Counted from the stretch's first letter, positions 7,910 through 16,040 are shown. The stretch is 28,500 nucleotides of DNA from Catenibacterium sp. co_0103 (GCF_004168205.1 NZ_RCYB01000026.1:1-28500), one strand, 5' to 3'. Notes: a model not told the origin generated them from the sequence alone. Translations and numbers: made by a program.

Positions 7910-8576
7910 CCATAACTTCTCCTTCTTGTGTAAATGAGAGAACCTGATCTTTATGACCTTGTTCTTCTATAAATCTTTCAATAACATCATATTTATTCCA
8001 ACAATGCATTGGGACAATATAACGCGTATGGCATACTTTTAAAAAGTCTGTAATACCTTCATGATAATTATCTTCTAGACGAGGATCTAAAGGAATAAAG
8101 GCTACATCTATATCAAAGTCCTTCATCTTTTCTAGTTCTGTATGATAAAGGTTCTTCTGCCAATCAAGCCACTCTTTATCTTCCCCAACCCAATCCCAGT
8201 TATTGAGATCTCCAGCATGATAAAGAGTATAACCGTCTACTTGTACCATAAACGCAATACCTTCATCATTTGATAAATAAGTACTCACTTCTATATTAGA
8301 ATCAAAATAAACAATATTATACTTTAAATAAGAGATAGAATCATCTTCTATTTTCTCTATATCACTAGATAGCAAATAATGAACATCTTTGTATTCTTTC
8401 TTTAAATCAAAGATTTTCTTAGAATAATGATCACCATGTCTATGACTAGCGAATACATAAAGTTTCTTGCCCTCAGGTACTTTTGGAATAGTCCCTGTAT
8501 AATAATCAAATAACAAACATGTACGATCAGTTTCTATAAAGAAACTGCTATGTGTTATATAAGTAATTTTCAACAT
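7896..8576 (-). CDS. MBL-fold metallohydrolase
   Basis: A 226-residue cytosolic metallo-beta-lactamase-fold protein. Zinc-ligand motif HRHGDH is at 45-50 and the third-site region YHAGDLN at about 135-141; late PMHCWNKYD provides another histidine. The short form, with an N-terminal THSSFFIE strand, is like the UlaG/YtnP-related 'MBL fold hydrolase' group of Firmicutes, whose substrates are mostly unknown. It heads an operon with the membrane-anchored small protein (14-base overlap) and a LysR regulator, and is divergent from crcB with 82 bases between start codons. The start ATG has AGGGG seven bases upstream, located in the loop of a short inverted repeat. Confidence 0.88.
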   Translation of the reverse strand: MLKITYITHSSFFIETDRTCLLFDYYTGTIPKVPEGKKLYVFASHRHGDHYSKKIFDLKKEYKDVHYLLSSDIEKIEDDSISYLKYNIVYFDSNIEVSTYLSNDEGIAFMVQVDGYTLYHAGDLNNWDWVGEDKEWLDWQKNLYHTELEKMKDFDIDVAFIPLDPRLEDNYHEGITDFLKVCHTRYIVPMHCWNKYDVIERFIEEQGHKDQVLSFTQEGEVMDVKI

Positions 8577-8605
8577 AATACCACCCCTATTTTGGTATTA
8601 TAGCA
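8576..8605 (-). promoter_or_regulatory. MBL operon promoter with an inverted repeat over the ribosome binding site
   Basis: Minus strand TGCTATAAT (8605-8597) is an extended -10. Overlapping it, TAATACCA (8576-8583) and TGGTATTA (8593-8600) form a perfect 8+8 bp inverted repeat whose 9-base centre contains the AGGGG ribosome binding site. It could be an operator. Confidence 0.55.
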
Positions 8606-8608
8606 CCT

Positions 8609-8637
8609 TTGATTCTCTCTTCCATCTATTTTATAAT
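8609..8637 (+). promoter_or_regulatory. crcB promoter
   Basis: TTGATT (8609-8614), 17-bp spacer and TATAAT (8632-8637). The start codon is only 21 bases after the -10, so the leader is too short for a fluoride riboswitch. Confidence 0.75.
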
Positions 8638-8658
8638 ACATAAAAAGGAGAAAAGCAT

Positions 8659-9021
8659 ATGACAGCATGTATATATGTCGGTATGGGTGGTTTTATTGGA
8701 TCAGTACTACGTTATTTAGTCGGTTTGATTCCTTTAAAGACTACACATGGATTTCCATTACTGACTTTATTTATTAATATTCTCGGTGCATTTTTAATAG
8801 GTTTTATTAGCACAATAGCTTTAAAGAAGTCTATGAATCCCCACTTAGTTCTATTACTTAAAACAGGATTATGTGGGGGATTTACTACCTTCTCTACATT
8901 TGCGTTAGAATCTATTACTTTACATAAGAATGGCAATACAACTCTTGCAATGATTTACATAGTTCTAAGTATAGTACTTGGACTAAGTGCAGTCATTCTA
9001 GGTGATTATTTTGCACACTAA
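8659..9021 (+). CDS. crcB: Fluoride ion channel CrcB/Fluc
   Basis: A 120-residue membrane protein with four helices that forms a dual-topology dimer and lets fluoride leave the cell. Signatures are GGFIGSVLRY in helix 1, TLFINILGAFLIG in helix 2 (pore asparagine) and GLCGGFTTFSTFALE in helix 3 (the phenylalanine-box and Na-binding break). Length is normal. AAGGAG lies eight bases before the ATG. It is a single plus-strand gene, divergent from the MBL operon. Many Firmicutes carry two adjacent crcB genes for a heterodimer; only one is present here, so it should form a homodimer. No fluoride riboswitch precedes it. Confidence 0.95.
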   Translation: MTACIYVGMGGFIGSVLRYLVGLIPLKTTHGFPLLTLFINILGAFLIGFISTIALKKSMNPHLVLLLKTGLCGGFTTFSTFALESITLHKNGNTTLAMIYIVLSIVLGLSAVILGDYFAH

Positions 9022-9043
9022 AAGGCAGATTTCTCTGCCTTTT
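9020..9043. terminator. Bidirectional terminator between crcB and the TSCPD gene
   Basis: AAAAGGCAGA (9020-9029), loop TTTC, TCTGCCTTTT (9034-9043). A/T runs on both sides let it stop both converging transcripts. The core 20 bases are identical to the enolase terminator. Confidence 0.85.
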
Positions 9044-9046
9044 TAA

Positions 9047-9295
9047 TTATTTGATTGCTTCTTTTAATGCATGTGCAAACTGATCTGCACAAGATGTATT
9101 TTTCATACCACAAGTATTGCCTTCTAGAATAGCTACGATTTCTTCTGCTTCTTTACCTTCTACAAGTTTACCAATGGCTTTTAAGTTACCATTACATCCT
9201 CTAGTAAATACAACGTTATGAATTGTATGACCTTCTAAGTCAAAATCAATAGCGGTTGCACAAGTTCCTTTAGTTTTATAAGTAAAATGTTCCAT
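9047..9295 (-). CDS. TSCPD domain protein
   Basis: An 82-residue protein of the TSCPD (TIGR03905) family, small domains related to a segment of ribonucleotide reductases. The four conserved cysteines are visible in GTCAT, TRGCNGN, GNTCGM and NTSCADQ, suggesting a bound metal. The ATG at 9295 is used because GGAGG lies eight bases upstream; the ATG at 9310 would place it inside the gene. It follows mgtE by 18 bases and should be co-transcribed with it. The cellular function of stand-alone TSCPD proteins is not established. Confidence 0.85.
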   Translation of the reverse strand: MEHFTYKTKGTCATAIDFDLEGHTIHNVVFTRGCNGNLKAIGKLVEGKEAEEIVAILEGNTCGMKNTSCADQFAHALKEAIK

Positions 9296-9313
9296 AACCA
9301 TATCCTCCATCTC

Positions 9314-10657
9314 TTATATTAACAAAGGAAGGAATAATGTGGCAAGACCTAAAAAGAAGAAAAAGCCCATACAGTCTGTCACAGTTGTGACAAATACACC
9401 TGATGCAAGTGCTGGATCAATATTTAAACGTTTTAAGATAACTGGTACTAAATAACCTGCAATATTAGCTGCAAGCATATTTAAGATCATAGCCAAACCT
9501 GCGACTAAACCAAACCATGGATTACTAGCAAACCACCAGGCACCAAATGCGACAATAATACCAATCACAATACCTGATAATAAACCAACAGTGATTTCTT
9601 TACAGAAGATCTGGAAGGCATTGTCTTTATCTACTTCACCTAAAGATAAACCACGACATAAGATAGTAAGTGACTGTGTCCCTGCATTACCACCCATTCC
9701 AGTAACAATGGACATAACTGAAGATAAAGAGACAACCTTGGCGATTGTAGATTCAAAGTTTGCGACAACTGCAGCAGCCATAACAGCTGTAAATAAATTG
9801 ACAATAAGCCAAGGAATACGGCTCTTTGCAGATTCTAATACTGTAGAATCTACACGTTCTTCACCACTCATACCAGCCATTAAGTTGATATCTTCTGTTG
9901 TTTCTTCTTCCATGACATCCATAACATCATCAATTTCAATCACACCAAGCATACGATACTCTGAATCAACAACTGGCATCATATAGAAGCCATATTTCAT
10001 AAACTTCTTAGCCACTTCTTCCTGGTCCATATTAACGTCTACTGTCTTTACATTGGGGTTCACAATATCCATGATTGGTGTATCGAAAGGAGAAGATACA
10101 ATATCTCTTAATGAAATAACACCTTTTAATACCTTCTCCTTATCTAAAACATATAAGTAATAGGTTGTATCTTCTTCAACCTGTGTTTGTAAGTATTCTA
10201 ATGTCTTTAATACTGTATTATTGGCTTTAACAGAGATAAACTCTGTTGTCATAATGCCACCAGCAGTGCTTGGATCATATTTCAACAAGCTCTCAATATG
10301 TGTCTTATCCTCTATGTCTAATTTAGATAATACATCTGCACGTTCTTCTGGATCATCTAGTTCACCAATCAAATCGGCTAATTCATCATCACTCATCTCA
10401 TCTAAGATAGCACTCTGACGATCTTTAAGGAATGTTTTAAGGATTTCATACTGCTCATCCTCATCCTCTTCTTCCTCAATAACATCCGCAATAATATCAT
10501 TTGGGAGTTTAGAGAGAATATTATTTAACTGACTATGATGGTCCTGTAATACATCAAGAATATCCGCGGGGTGAATATCATCTATCGCTTCCTGAATCTG
10601 TTCTGAAGTCCCATTTATTAAGAGACTCGTAAGATGTTCTTTTGTCATCTTATCCAT
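9314..10657 (-). CDS. mgtE: Magnesium transporter MgtE
   Basis: A magnesium-gated Mg2+ channel of 447 residues. It has the acidic superhelical N domain (about 1-125, rich in D/E), two CBS domains (about 130-250, including MTTEFISVKANNTVLKTLEYL and MDIVNPNVKTVDV), a connecting helix and five membrane helices from about 280 to the end. The pore motif GMGGNAGTQSLT is intact. The start is set at 10657 because GGAGGG lies ten bases before that ATG; the upstream extension has no ribosome binding site and crosses the promoter. It is followed by the TSCPD gene. Gating is by Mg2+ on the protein, and no Mg2+ riboswitch is seen in the short leader. Confidence 0.95.
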   Translation of the reverse strand: MDKMTKEHLTSLLINGTSEQIQEAIDDIHPADILDVLQDHHSQLNNILSKLPNDIIADVIEEEEDEDEQYEILKTFLKDRQSAILDEMSDDELADLIGELDDPEERADVLSKLDIEDKTHIESLLKYDPSTAGGIMTTEFISVKANNTVLKTLEYLQTQVEEDTTYYLYVLDKEKVLKGVISLRDIVSSPFDTPIMDIVNPNVKTVDVNMDQEEVAKKFMKYGFYMMPVVDSEYRMLGVIEIDDVMDVMEEETTEDINLMAGMSGEERVDSTVLESAKSRIPWLIVNLFTAVMAAAVVANFESTIAKVVSLSSVMSIVTGMGGNAGTQSLTILCRGLSLGEVDKDNAFQIFCKEITVGLLSGIVIGIIVAFGAWWFASNPWFGLVAGLAMILNMLAANIAGYLVPVILKRLNIDPALASGVFVTTVTDCMGFFFFLGLATLFLPLLI

Positions 10658-10695
10658 GTTATTCACCCTCCTTGTATATATAAAAGTCCTTTGCC

Positions 10696-10724
10696 ATTTT
10701 ATCATTTTTTATGTTAAATCTAAA
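10696..10724 (-). promoter_or_regulatory. mgtE promoter
   Basis: Minus strand TTTAGA (10724-10719), 17-bp spacer, and TAAAAT (10701-10696) with an upstream TGA that makes it an extended -10. Confidence 0.55.
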
Positions 10725-10747
10725 GTCTTATGATGTAAAACTATTAC

Positions 10748-10774
10748 AAAAAAAGTCATCGTTTAGATGACTTT
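10748..10774 (-). terminator. Terminator of the galactokinase-like gene
   Basis: mRNA AAAGTCATC (10774-10766), loop TAAAC, GATGACTTT (10760-10752), then more T. The gene's UAA stop is in the loop. Confidence 0.85.
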
Positions 10775-12052
10775 CATAGCGCCCTGCTGTCTAATATGAG
10801 TGACATAGCAACAATGTTTACCCATATACTTTTCTATTTCATTCTTATACTTTCTAGCATAATCATTTTCTACAAATACCTGGATAGTACCTTCAAAACC
10901 AGGACCATGTACTCTTACTACACCTTTATCTTTTAGAATCTTTTCACTCATACAAATTGCGAGAGAAATGTTCTGATGAGAAGGATCTTTTGAAGAATAA
11001 ACATTCTGCAAATATTCAAATGAACTATTACCTGAACGTCTGATTTGAATCTTGAATTCATGGAAGTTACCATCTCTTAATGCCTTTAATTCCTTATTAA
11101 CACGCTTTTCTTCACTATAGAAATGCATAGCACGTAAAATAGCTCTATCTGAACATACTTTACGCATTGGAATGATATGTTCATAGAATTCATTTTCATC
11201 TACTTCTCTTAAGAATTCTTTACCAAAATATTTGGCTACTGATCTCATTTCTTCAATGATAGCACGATATTCTTTCGTTAAGTTAGCTGGTACATCTTTT
11301 GTATCTACTATGCATAAAGAATGATTGAACTGTTCAAACTTAATCATCTGTTTCTTAATAAGTGGTTTCTTAGGATCCTTGAAATCAATCTTGATTAAAC
11401 CACCAATTGCACAAGCCGCCTGATCCATTAAACCACATGGTTTACCAAAATAGATGTTTTCAGCATACTGTGCAATCTGGGCAATAATCAATGGATTAAT
11501 AGAACCACTATTGTATAAACCATTTAAAATAGTGGCAAGAAGTACTTCTATTGCAGCACTTGATGACATACCTGAATAAAGTGGTACTTCACTTGTAATA
11601 TAAGCGTTAAAACCACCTACTTCATAACCTAATTTTTGGAACTGAGATACAATACCTTTAATTAAAGATTCAGTTGTACCCTGTTCATCAAAAGCTAACT
11701 TTAATCCTGCTTTACTAATTGTGATAGGGCGAATATCTGGGAATCCTTCAGACACAAGTCTTACAACATTGTCATCTGTAGGTGTAACAACCGCAATAAT
11801 ATCACGGTTAACAGAACATGCAAGCATCTTACCGTGCTGATGATCTGTATGCATACCACAGATTTCACTACGTCCTGGTGCACTATAGATTTCTACTTCT
11901 TCATCACCATATAATTCAATAAACTGCTTTAAAGCAGTGACATAACGATTCTTCTGCTTTGTAAGTCTTGCATCTTCTATATAAAGATCCTTGATTAGTG
12001 CTTTATATTCCCCTTTGTTAAATCCTGTAATAATCTTACTTGCTTTCTTCAC
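10763..12052 (-). CDS. Galactokinase-family GHMP sugar kinase
   Basis: A 429-residue GHMP kinase. Motif 1 is GRSEICGMHTDHQHG (60-74), motif 2 GMSSSAA (161-167), the catalytic-base region CGLMDQ (206-211), and a motif 3-like HGPGFEGT near the C-terminus. This places it with galactokinases (ATP + galactose to galactose 1-phosphate). The sugar-binding glutamate of the classical GEHTDYNxG motif is methionine here, and the DHQHG variant marks a Firmicute subgroup, so galactose is likely but not certain. No galT, galE or transporter lies nearby. The GTG at 12052 is preferred because GAGG lies eight bases upstream; a GTG three codons earlier overlaps that site. Confidence 0.85.
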   Translation of the reverse strand: MKKASKIITGFNKGEYKALIKDLYIEDARLTKQKNRYVTALKQFIELYGDEEVEIYSAPGRSEICGMHTDHQHGKMLACSVNRDIIAVVTPTDDNVVRLVSEGFPDIRPITISKAGLKLAFDEQGTTESLIKGIVSQFQKLGYEVGGFNAYITSEVPLYSGMSSSAAIEVLLATILNGLYNSGSINPLIIAQIAQYAENIYFGKPCGLMDQAACAIGGLIKIDFKDPKKPLIKKQMIKFEQFNHSLCIVDTKDVPANLTKEYRAIIEEMRSVAKYFGKEFLREVDENEFYEHIIPMRKVCSDRAILRAMHFYSEEKRVNKELKALRDGNFHEFKIQIRRSGNSSFEYLQNVYSSKDPSHQNISLAICMSEKILKDKGVVRVHGPGFEGTIQVFVENDYARKYKNEIEKYMGKHCCYVTHIRQQGAMKVI

Positions 12053-12102
12053 TTGAATCACCTCGAATATATATATGAAATTATTGTTAGTTATCTATTA
12101 AG

Positions 12103-12131
12103 ATTTTAACATTTCTGACCATAGTTGTACA
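12103..12131 (-). promoter_or_regulatory. Promoter of the galactokinase-like gene
   Basis: Minus strand TGTACA (12131-12126), 17-bp spacer, and TAAAAT (12108-12103) preceded by TGT (extended -10). Confidence 0.6.
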
Positions 12132-12134
12132 CTT

Positions 12135-13298
12135 CTAGACAAATGAATATTCGAAATTAATCACACAATAGTATGTAGTATTCATTTCTTTGACCTTAGA
12201 AGTAATTAATTTATTAAGTTCCTTCTTACTATATTTATCATCCTTCATTAATACATCAAAGACAAGATTAGTATGTGTAGGACCTCTCACTATTCTAAAG
12301 TCATGGATAGAAAGTGATGAATCAATAGATTCTACAATACGAGTCACTTTATCTCTTAAATCATTTGTGAGTGTATCATGGATATCAATAGGATCCATAT
12401 GGATTGTAGTAAGAATATGGAACTTCTCCATCATTGCACGTTCAATATTATCTATTTCATCATGAGTTGTCATCATATCAACAGAAGCATCTACTTCACA
12501 ATGAACAGTTAAATAACGACGTCCTGGTCCATAGTCATGCATCATTAAATCATGTATACCCATAACACAATCATAACTCATTAAATAATTTTCTATTTCT
12601 TTAATTGTTTCTGGATCTGGTTTGATACCAAGAAGTGGATCAATGGTTGATTTTGCGATAGAGATACCAGAAATGACAACAACAACAGAGACTGCTGCAC
12701 CAATAAGACTATCCACTGGTAGATCAGTAACTAAAGAAGCTACTAGAGCCACAATAGTGGCAGAAGTTGCCATGACATCATTCATACTATCCTGGGCAGC
12801 TGCTTCTAATGCGGTTGAATTGATTTCTTTACCTGCTTTACGATTAAAGTAACCCATCCATATCTTAACTAATACTGAGAATATCAAAGCAATAAGTGCA
12901 GGAACACTGAACTTGACTGCTTCTGGATTAAAGAGTTTTAAGACTGCATCCTTTAAACTCATCAAACCTACTAAAATAATTAAAAAAGAAATGCCTAAAC
13001 CTGTAATATATTCAAAACGTCCATGACCATATGGATGCTCTGCATCTGGATGCTTATTGGCTAGCTTAAAGCCAAAGAATGTCGCAATGTTACTTCCTGC
13101 ATCCGATAAGTTGTTGTAACCATCTGCAACAATAGAAACAGAATGAACTAATGTTCCAAAAATAAGTTTAAATACTACAAGTATAATATTACATACTATA
13201 GAAATAATAGAACAGACTGTTCCATATTGTTCTCTTACATGTGCATCTTCTGTATTCTTATAATCACGTATAAATGTCTTTATTAATAACTGATACAT
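12135..13298 (-). CDS. Cation diffusion facilitator (CDF) metal efflux protein
   Basis: A 387-residue CDF transporter exporting Zn2+, Mn2+, Co2+ or Fe2+ in exchange for protons. Six membrane helices occupy about 25-215. Metal-site motifs are ADGYNNLSDAG in helix 2 and AAAQDSMNDV in helix 5 (D..D type), and the family loop HPDAEHPYGHGRFEY lies between helices 2 and 3. A cytoplasmic ZT-dimer domain follows (about 225-300), then a further C-terminal segment of about 80 residues ending in FEYSFV that is longer than in minimal CDFs. GGGGG lies seven bases before the ATG. Histidine/aspartate pairing in helices 2 and 5 (D-D rather than H-D) leans towards Mn2+ or Fe2+, but this is an inference. Confidence 0.93.
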   Translation of the reverse strand: MYQLLIKTFIRDYKNTEDAHVREQYGTVCSIISIVCNIILVVFKLIFGTLVHSVSIVADGYNNLSDAGSNIATFFGFKLANKHPDAEHPYGHGRFEYITGLGISFLIILVGLMSLKDAVLKLFNPEAVKFSVPALIALIFSVLVKIWMGYFNRKAGKEINSTALEAAAQDSMNDVMATSATIVALVASLVTDLPVDSLIGAAVSVVVVISGISIAKSTIDPLLGIKPDPETIKEIENYLMSYDCVMGIHDLMMHDYGPGRRYLTVHCEVDASVDMMTTHDEIDNIERAMMEKFHILTTIHMDPIDIHDTLTNDLRDKVTRIVESIDSSLSIHDFRIVRGPTHTNLVFDVLMKDDKYSKKELNKLITSKVKEMNTTYYCVINFEYSFV

Positions 13299-13323
13299 AA
13301 ATATTCCCCCTGATTATTAAAAA

Positions 13324-13343
13324 AGAGAAAGGAACCTTTCTCT
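13324..13343 (-). terminator. Terminator of the RepA_N-like gene
   Basis: AGAGAAAG (13324-13331), loop GAAC, CTTTCTCT (13336-13343), flanked by A-runs and T-runs on both sides. On the minus strand TTTTTT follows. The stem begins within the gene's TAG stop. Confidence 0.8.
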
Positions 13344-13698
13344 AAAAAATTGAAACAATTTTTCTAACGTAAACGTTTCTTCCATCACGTCTTACAAGTT
13401 CTAATTCATCCATTTCATCAAGATAGCCTTCAATCTTTGCGGCATTGACTTTCTTATTCGCAATCTTAACTAACATCTCAATAATTGCAGGAGAATCATC
13501 TTTTACATAGGCATTATTATCCTGATCATAATGTGGTTTATTCAATAATGTATTTAATACAGCCACATAAGCCCATTTGACTTCTAGTCTTATAAGGTTA
13601 TACTGCATCCCATTAAATAATTCACCAGGAATGTAGTATTGATCATTTTTTTCGCTATTTAGTTCTTCTACATCATCTTTTGTAAGTATTTCTATCAT
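13342..13698 (-). CDS. Orphan RepA_N-like winged-helix protein
   Basis: A 118-residue protein. Its pattern, YYIPGELFNG (21-30), IRLEVKWAYVAVLNTLL (36-52), NNAYVKDDSPAIIEMLVKIA (61-80), then KIEGYLDEMDELELVRRDGR and NVYVRKI, parallels the RepA_N DNA-binding domain of plasmid initiators ('F..LS..AKLLYALLLDR...D..G..Y....I...L......K.L.ELE..GLI.R.......IYV'). No plasmid or phage gene is nearby. The ATG at 13698 is preferred (GGGAGA six bases upstream) because the promoter -10 ends only seven bases before the earlier ATG. It has its own promoter and terminator. A chromosomal regulator or domesticated initiator are both possible. Confidence 0.6.
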   Translation of the reverse strand: MIEILTKDDVEELNSEKNDQYYIPGELFNGMQYNLIRLEVKWAYVAVLNTLLNKPHYDQDNNAYVKDDSPAIIEMLVKIANKKVNAAKIEGYLDEMDELELVRRDGRNVYVRKIVSIF

Positions 13699-13720
13699 CT
13701 TTATCTCTCCCATCTCGCCT

Positions 13721-13749
13721 ATTATAACATAGACTTAATTATCTTTCAC
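13721..13749 (-). promoter_or_regulatory. Promoter of the RepA_N-like gene
   Basis: Minus strand GTGAAA (13749-13744), 17-bp spacer, TATAAT (13726-13721) with TGT upstream (extended -10). It lies at the 3' end of the PHP phosphatase gene. Confidence 0.7.
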
Positions 13750-14523
13750 TCTTTTTGTGAATGTAGTTACATCGTCAAATCCAATTTCCTGATAATGTTT
13801 TAAAACATCTTCTACATGTTCCCCTACACGATCGCTTGTATGAGAATCAGTACCCACTGTAATTATTGTACCACCTAGTTCTTTATAACGCTTCACAATA
13901 TCAAAATTAGGAAAACCACATGTCTTATTTAATGCATATCCTGATGTATTAACTTCAATACCCTTACCCTTTTGAATAAGTGTCTTTAAGATTTCATCAA
14001 TAATATCCTGATATAACTCATGTTCTACACGTTTATCTTCATAAGGACCATACCGCATAATATAGTCTAAATGACCTAAACAGTTGAAACAGTCAAATGT
14101 CTGTACACATTTTAATGTTTCTTCAAAGAATTCTCTATGTGCTTCTTCTTTTGTTTTACCCTTGAAGAATTCTCCATAATAGAATTCTGTATGATGAATG
14201 ACATGAATAGAACCAATAACATAATCAAAAGGACATTGTGCTACAAAAGTGTTGATTTCATCAATATGATCCATGTCTAATCCAACTTCTACACCAATCT
14301 TAATAGTAATACGATCTACATATTCATTCTTCAAGGCACTCAGTTCCATAAAATAAGCATCTGTATCTAGATCAAATGTATCAATAGGATAATCAAAATC
14401 ACGGTGATCAGTAAAACATATTTCATCTAATCCCACGCTAATTGCCTGTTCAATATGTTCACGAGGACTTGCTTCACTATCACCACTAAAATGCGTATGC
14501 ATATGATAATCAATCTTACGCAT
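13735..14523 (-). CDS. hisK: Histidinol-phosphate phosphatase, PHP family (HisK/HisJ type)
   Basis: Removes phosphate from histidinol phosphate, the penultimate stage of histidine synthesis. The 262 residues form a PHP-family barrel: HMH at 7-9, FTDHRDF at about 40, GVEVGLD, IGSIHVI, GHLDYIMRYG and the late GTDSHTSD carry the metal-binding residues. The neighbouring hisB encodes only the dehydratase, so a separate phosphatase is required and this gene supplies it. It begins inside the end of murE (ATG overlaps the murE TAA by eight bases; GGAG ten bases upstream), so it is translationally coupled to murE and not part of the his operon transcript unless there is read-through. Other PHP-family phosphoesterase activities cannot be excluded. 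Confidence 0.85.
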   Translation of the reverse strand: MRKIDYHMHTHFSGDSEASPREHIEQAISVGLDEICFTDHRDFDYPIDTFDLDTDAYFMELSALKNEYVDRITIKIGVEVGLDMDHIDEINTFVAQCPFDYVIGSIHVIHHTEFYYGEFFKGKTKEEAHREFFEETLKCVQTFDCFNCLGHLDYIMRYGPYEDKRVEHELYQDIIDEILKTLIQKGKGIEVNTSGYALNKTCGFPNFDIVKRYKELGGTIITVGTDSHTSDRVGEHVEDVLKHYQEIGFDDVTTFTKRVKDN

Positions 14524-15985
14524 TAAGTCCACGCTCCTTCTTATATTCCTCTAATACTTCTGTTTCAGAGAAATGACGTGTCACTTCATCTTCACCAATC
14601 ATATAAGTTTCATGACCTTTACCAAGTAATAAGACAACATCACCCTTACAAGCCATATCTAATGCATGATAGATGGCTTCTTTACGATCAGGAATAATCG
14701 TATATTCACCATGATACTTATCAATACCCACTACGATGTCCTTGCAGATATCTACAATCTTTTCTCCTCTTGGGTTATCTGCAGTCAAGATAGAATAACC
14801 ACCATGCTTTGCGACTACTTCACCCGATTCATATCGTCTTGTTTTAGAACGTTTTCCTCCACTGCCATAAACTACAATTAACTTATTAGGATTATATTGT
14901 TCTACAGTAGAAATAATACTTTCAAAAGAGACACCATTATGAGCATAATCGATTAATACACTATAATCAGGTGAGACATGCATAACCTGTCCTCTACCTA
15001 ATACATGAACCTGTGGTAATGTATTTTGTATATTCTTTGTAGGGACATCAATTAAATAACAGATCATAATTGCGACTAATGCATTATAAGCATTAAACTT
15101 ACCTGGCATAGAAGCTTTAAAAGAAGCATTAATTAATCCCTTTGTATCAAAGGTAATACCTAATTCACCATTCTCATTATAAAGTTCAATATGTTCCGCT
15201 TTTAAATCACTGTCTTTTTCAATGCTGTATGTTAATACCTTGCAAGGAACATCCTTTGTGAACTCTTCAAAATGTTCATCATCCTTATTAAATAAACCAA
15301 CCTTACAGAAATCAAATAAATGTTTCTTACATGCCATATATTCCGCAAAATCCTTATGTTCATTAGGGCCAATATGGTCAGGTGAAATATTTGTAAAGAC
15401 ACCATAATCAAATTCAATACCAGCCACACGGTTCATCTTTAAAGCCTGACTTGATACTTCCATGACACAATATTCACAATCATGTTCTACCATCTTTCTC
15501 ATGATACGCTGTAATTCATAAGATTCTGGTGTTGTATTGGCTGTAGGTTCATGAATATCTCCAATAAAAGTACCATTTGTCCCAATAATACCAACCTTCT
15601 TACCTGCATGTTCTAGAATAGACTTGATCATTAATGAAGAACTCGTCTTACCCTTTGTTCCTGTAATACCAACAACCTTTAATTCTTTACTAGGATAATT
15701 AAAATAAGCACAAGATAATAAAGCCAACGCAATACGTGTATCCTTCACCTTAATATAAGTCATACCTTCTTTTAAAGGGACATCCTGAGAAATCACAATC
15801 GCATGAGCACCCTTTTCAATCACCTGATCAATAAAATCATGTGCATTAAAAGCAGCACCAACCATACAGACAAATAAGCTGCCTTCTTCTACTTTACGTG
15901 AATCATAAACTAATGTTGTAATATCTACATCTTTATTCCCAATGATTTCATATTCAAAACCATTTAATAACTTTTCTAATTTCAT
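14516..15985 (-). CDS. murE: UDP-N-acetylmuramoyl-tripeptide synthetase MurE
   Basis: Adds the third amino acid to the cell-wall precursor UDP-MurNAc-L-Ala-D-Glu, using ATP in the cytosol. The 489 residues show the three Mur ligase domains: N-terminal substrate domain, central ATPase with GITGTKGKTS (106-115), TANTTPES, MEVSSQAL and the lysine of EYMACKKHLFD, and a C-terminal domain with YGSGGKRSKTRR. DNPR at 403-406 is the signature of meso-diaminopimelate-adding enzymes (lysine-adding ones usually lack this arginine), though the following GEKI departs from the usual 'xEEP'. AGAGG lies seven bases before the ATG. It is followed by the coupled hisK. Some Firmicutes carry a second, divergent MurE-like ligase, so paralogy should be kept in mind. 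Confidence 0.88.
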   Translation of the reverse strand: MKLEKLLNGFEYEIIGNKDVDITTLVYDSRKVEEGSLFVCMVGAAFNAHDFIDQVIEKGAHAIVISQDVPLKEGMTYIKVKDTRIALALLSCAYFNYPSKELKVVGITGTKGKTSSSLMIKSILEHAGKKVGIIGTNGTFIGDIHEPTANTTPESYELQRIMRKMVEHDCEYCVMEVSSQALKMNRVAGIEFDYGVFTNISPDHIGPNEHKDFAEYMACKKHLFDFCKVGLFNKDDEHFEEFTKDVPCKVLTYSIEKDSDLKAEHIELYNENGELGITFDTKGLINASFKASMPGKFNAYNALVAIMICYLIDVPTKNIQNTLPQVHVLGRGQVMHVSPDYSVLIDYAHNGVSFESIISTVEQYNPNKLIVVYGSGGKRSKTRRYESGEVVAKHGGYSILTADNPRGEKIVDICKDIVVGIDKYHGEYTIIPDRKEAIYHALDMACKGDVVLLLGKGHETYMIGEDEVTRHFSETEVLEEYKKERGLNA

Positions 15986-16005
15986 ACAAACACCTCTCTT
16001 ACAAG

Positions 16006-16014
16006 ATTATAACA
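16006..16014 (-). promoter_or_regulatory. Extended -10 promoter of murE-hisK
   Basis: Minus strand TGTTATAAT (16014-16006), 20 bases before the murE start. It sits at the edge of the U-run of the his operon terminator, so the two transcription units are separated by only a few bases. Confidence 0.6.
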
Positions 16015-16040
16015 AAAAAAAAGAGAGAATTAAATCTCTC
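16014..16040 (-). terminator. his operon terminator
   Basis: mRNA GAGAGA (16040-16035), loop TTTAAT, TCTCTC (16028-16023), then nine T. The hisIE stop codon UAA is inside the loop. Confidence 0.75.

Noticed and set aside
8577..8658. Fluoride riboswitch before crcB
   Set aside because: The crcB promoter -10 ends only 21 bases before the ATG, so the leader is too short for the roughly 60-base motif.
10658..10740. M-box magnesium riboswitch before mgtE
   Set aside because: The promoter lies about 40 bases before the start codon, so there is no room for the roughly 160-base aptamer.
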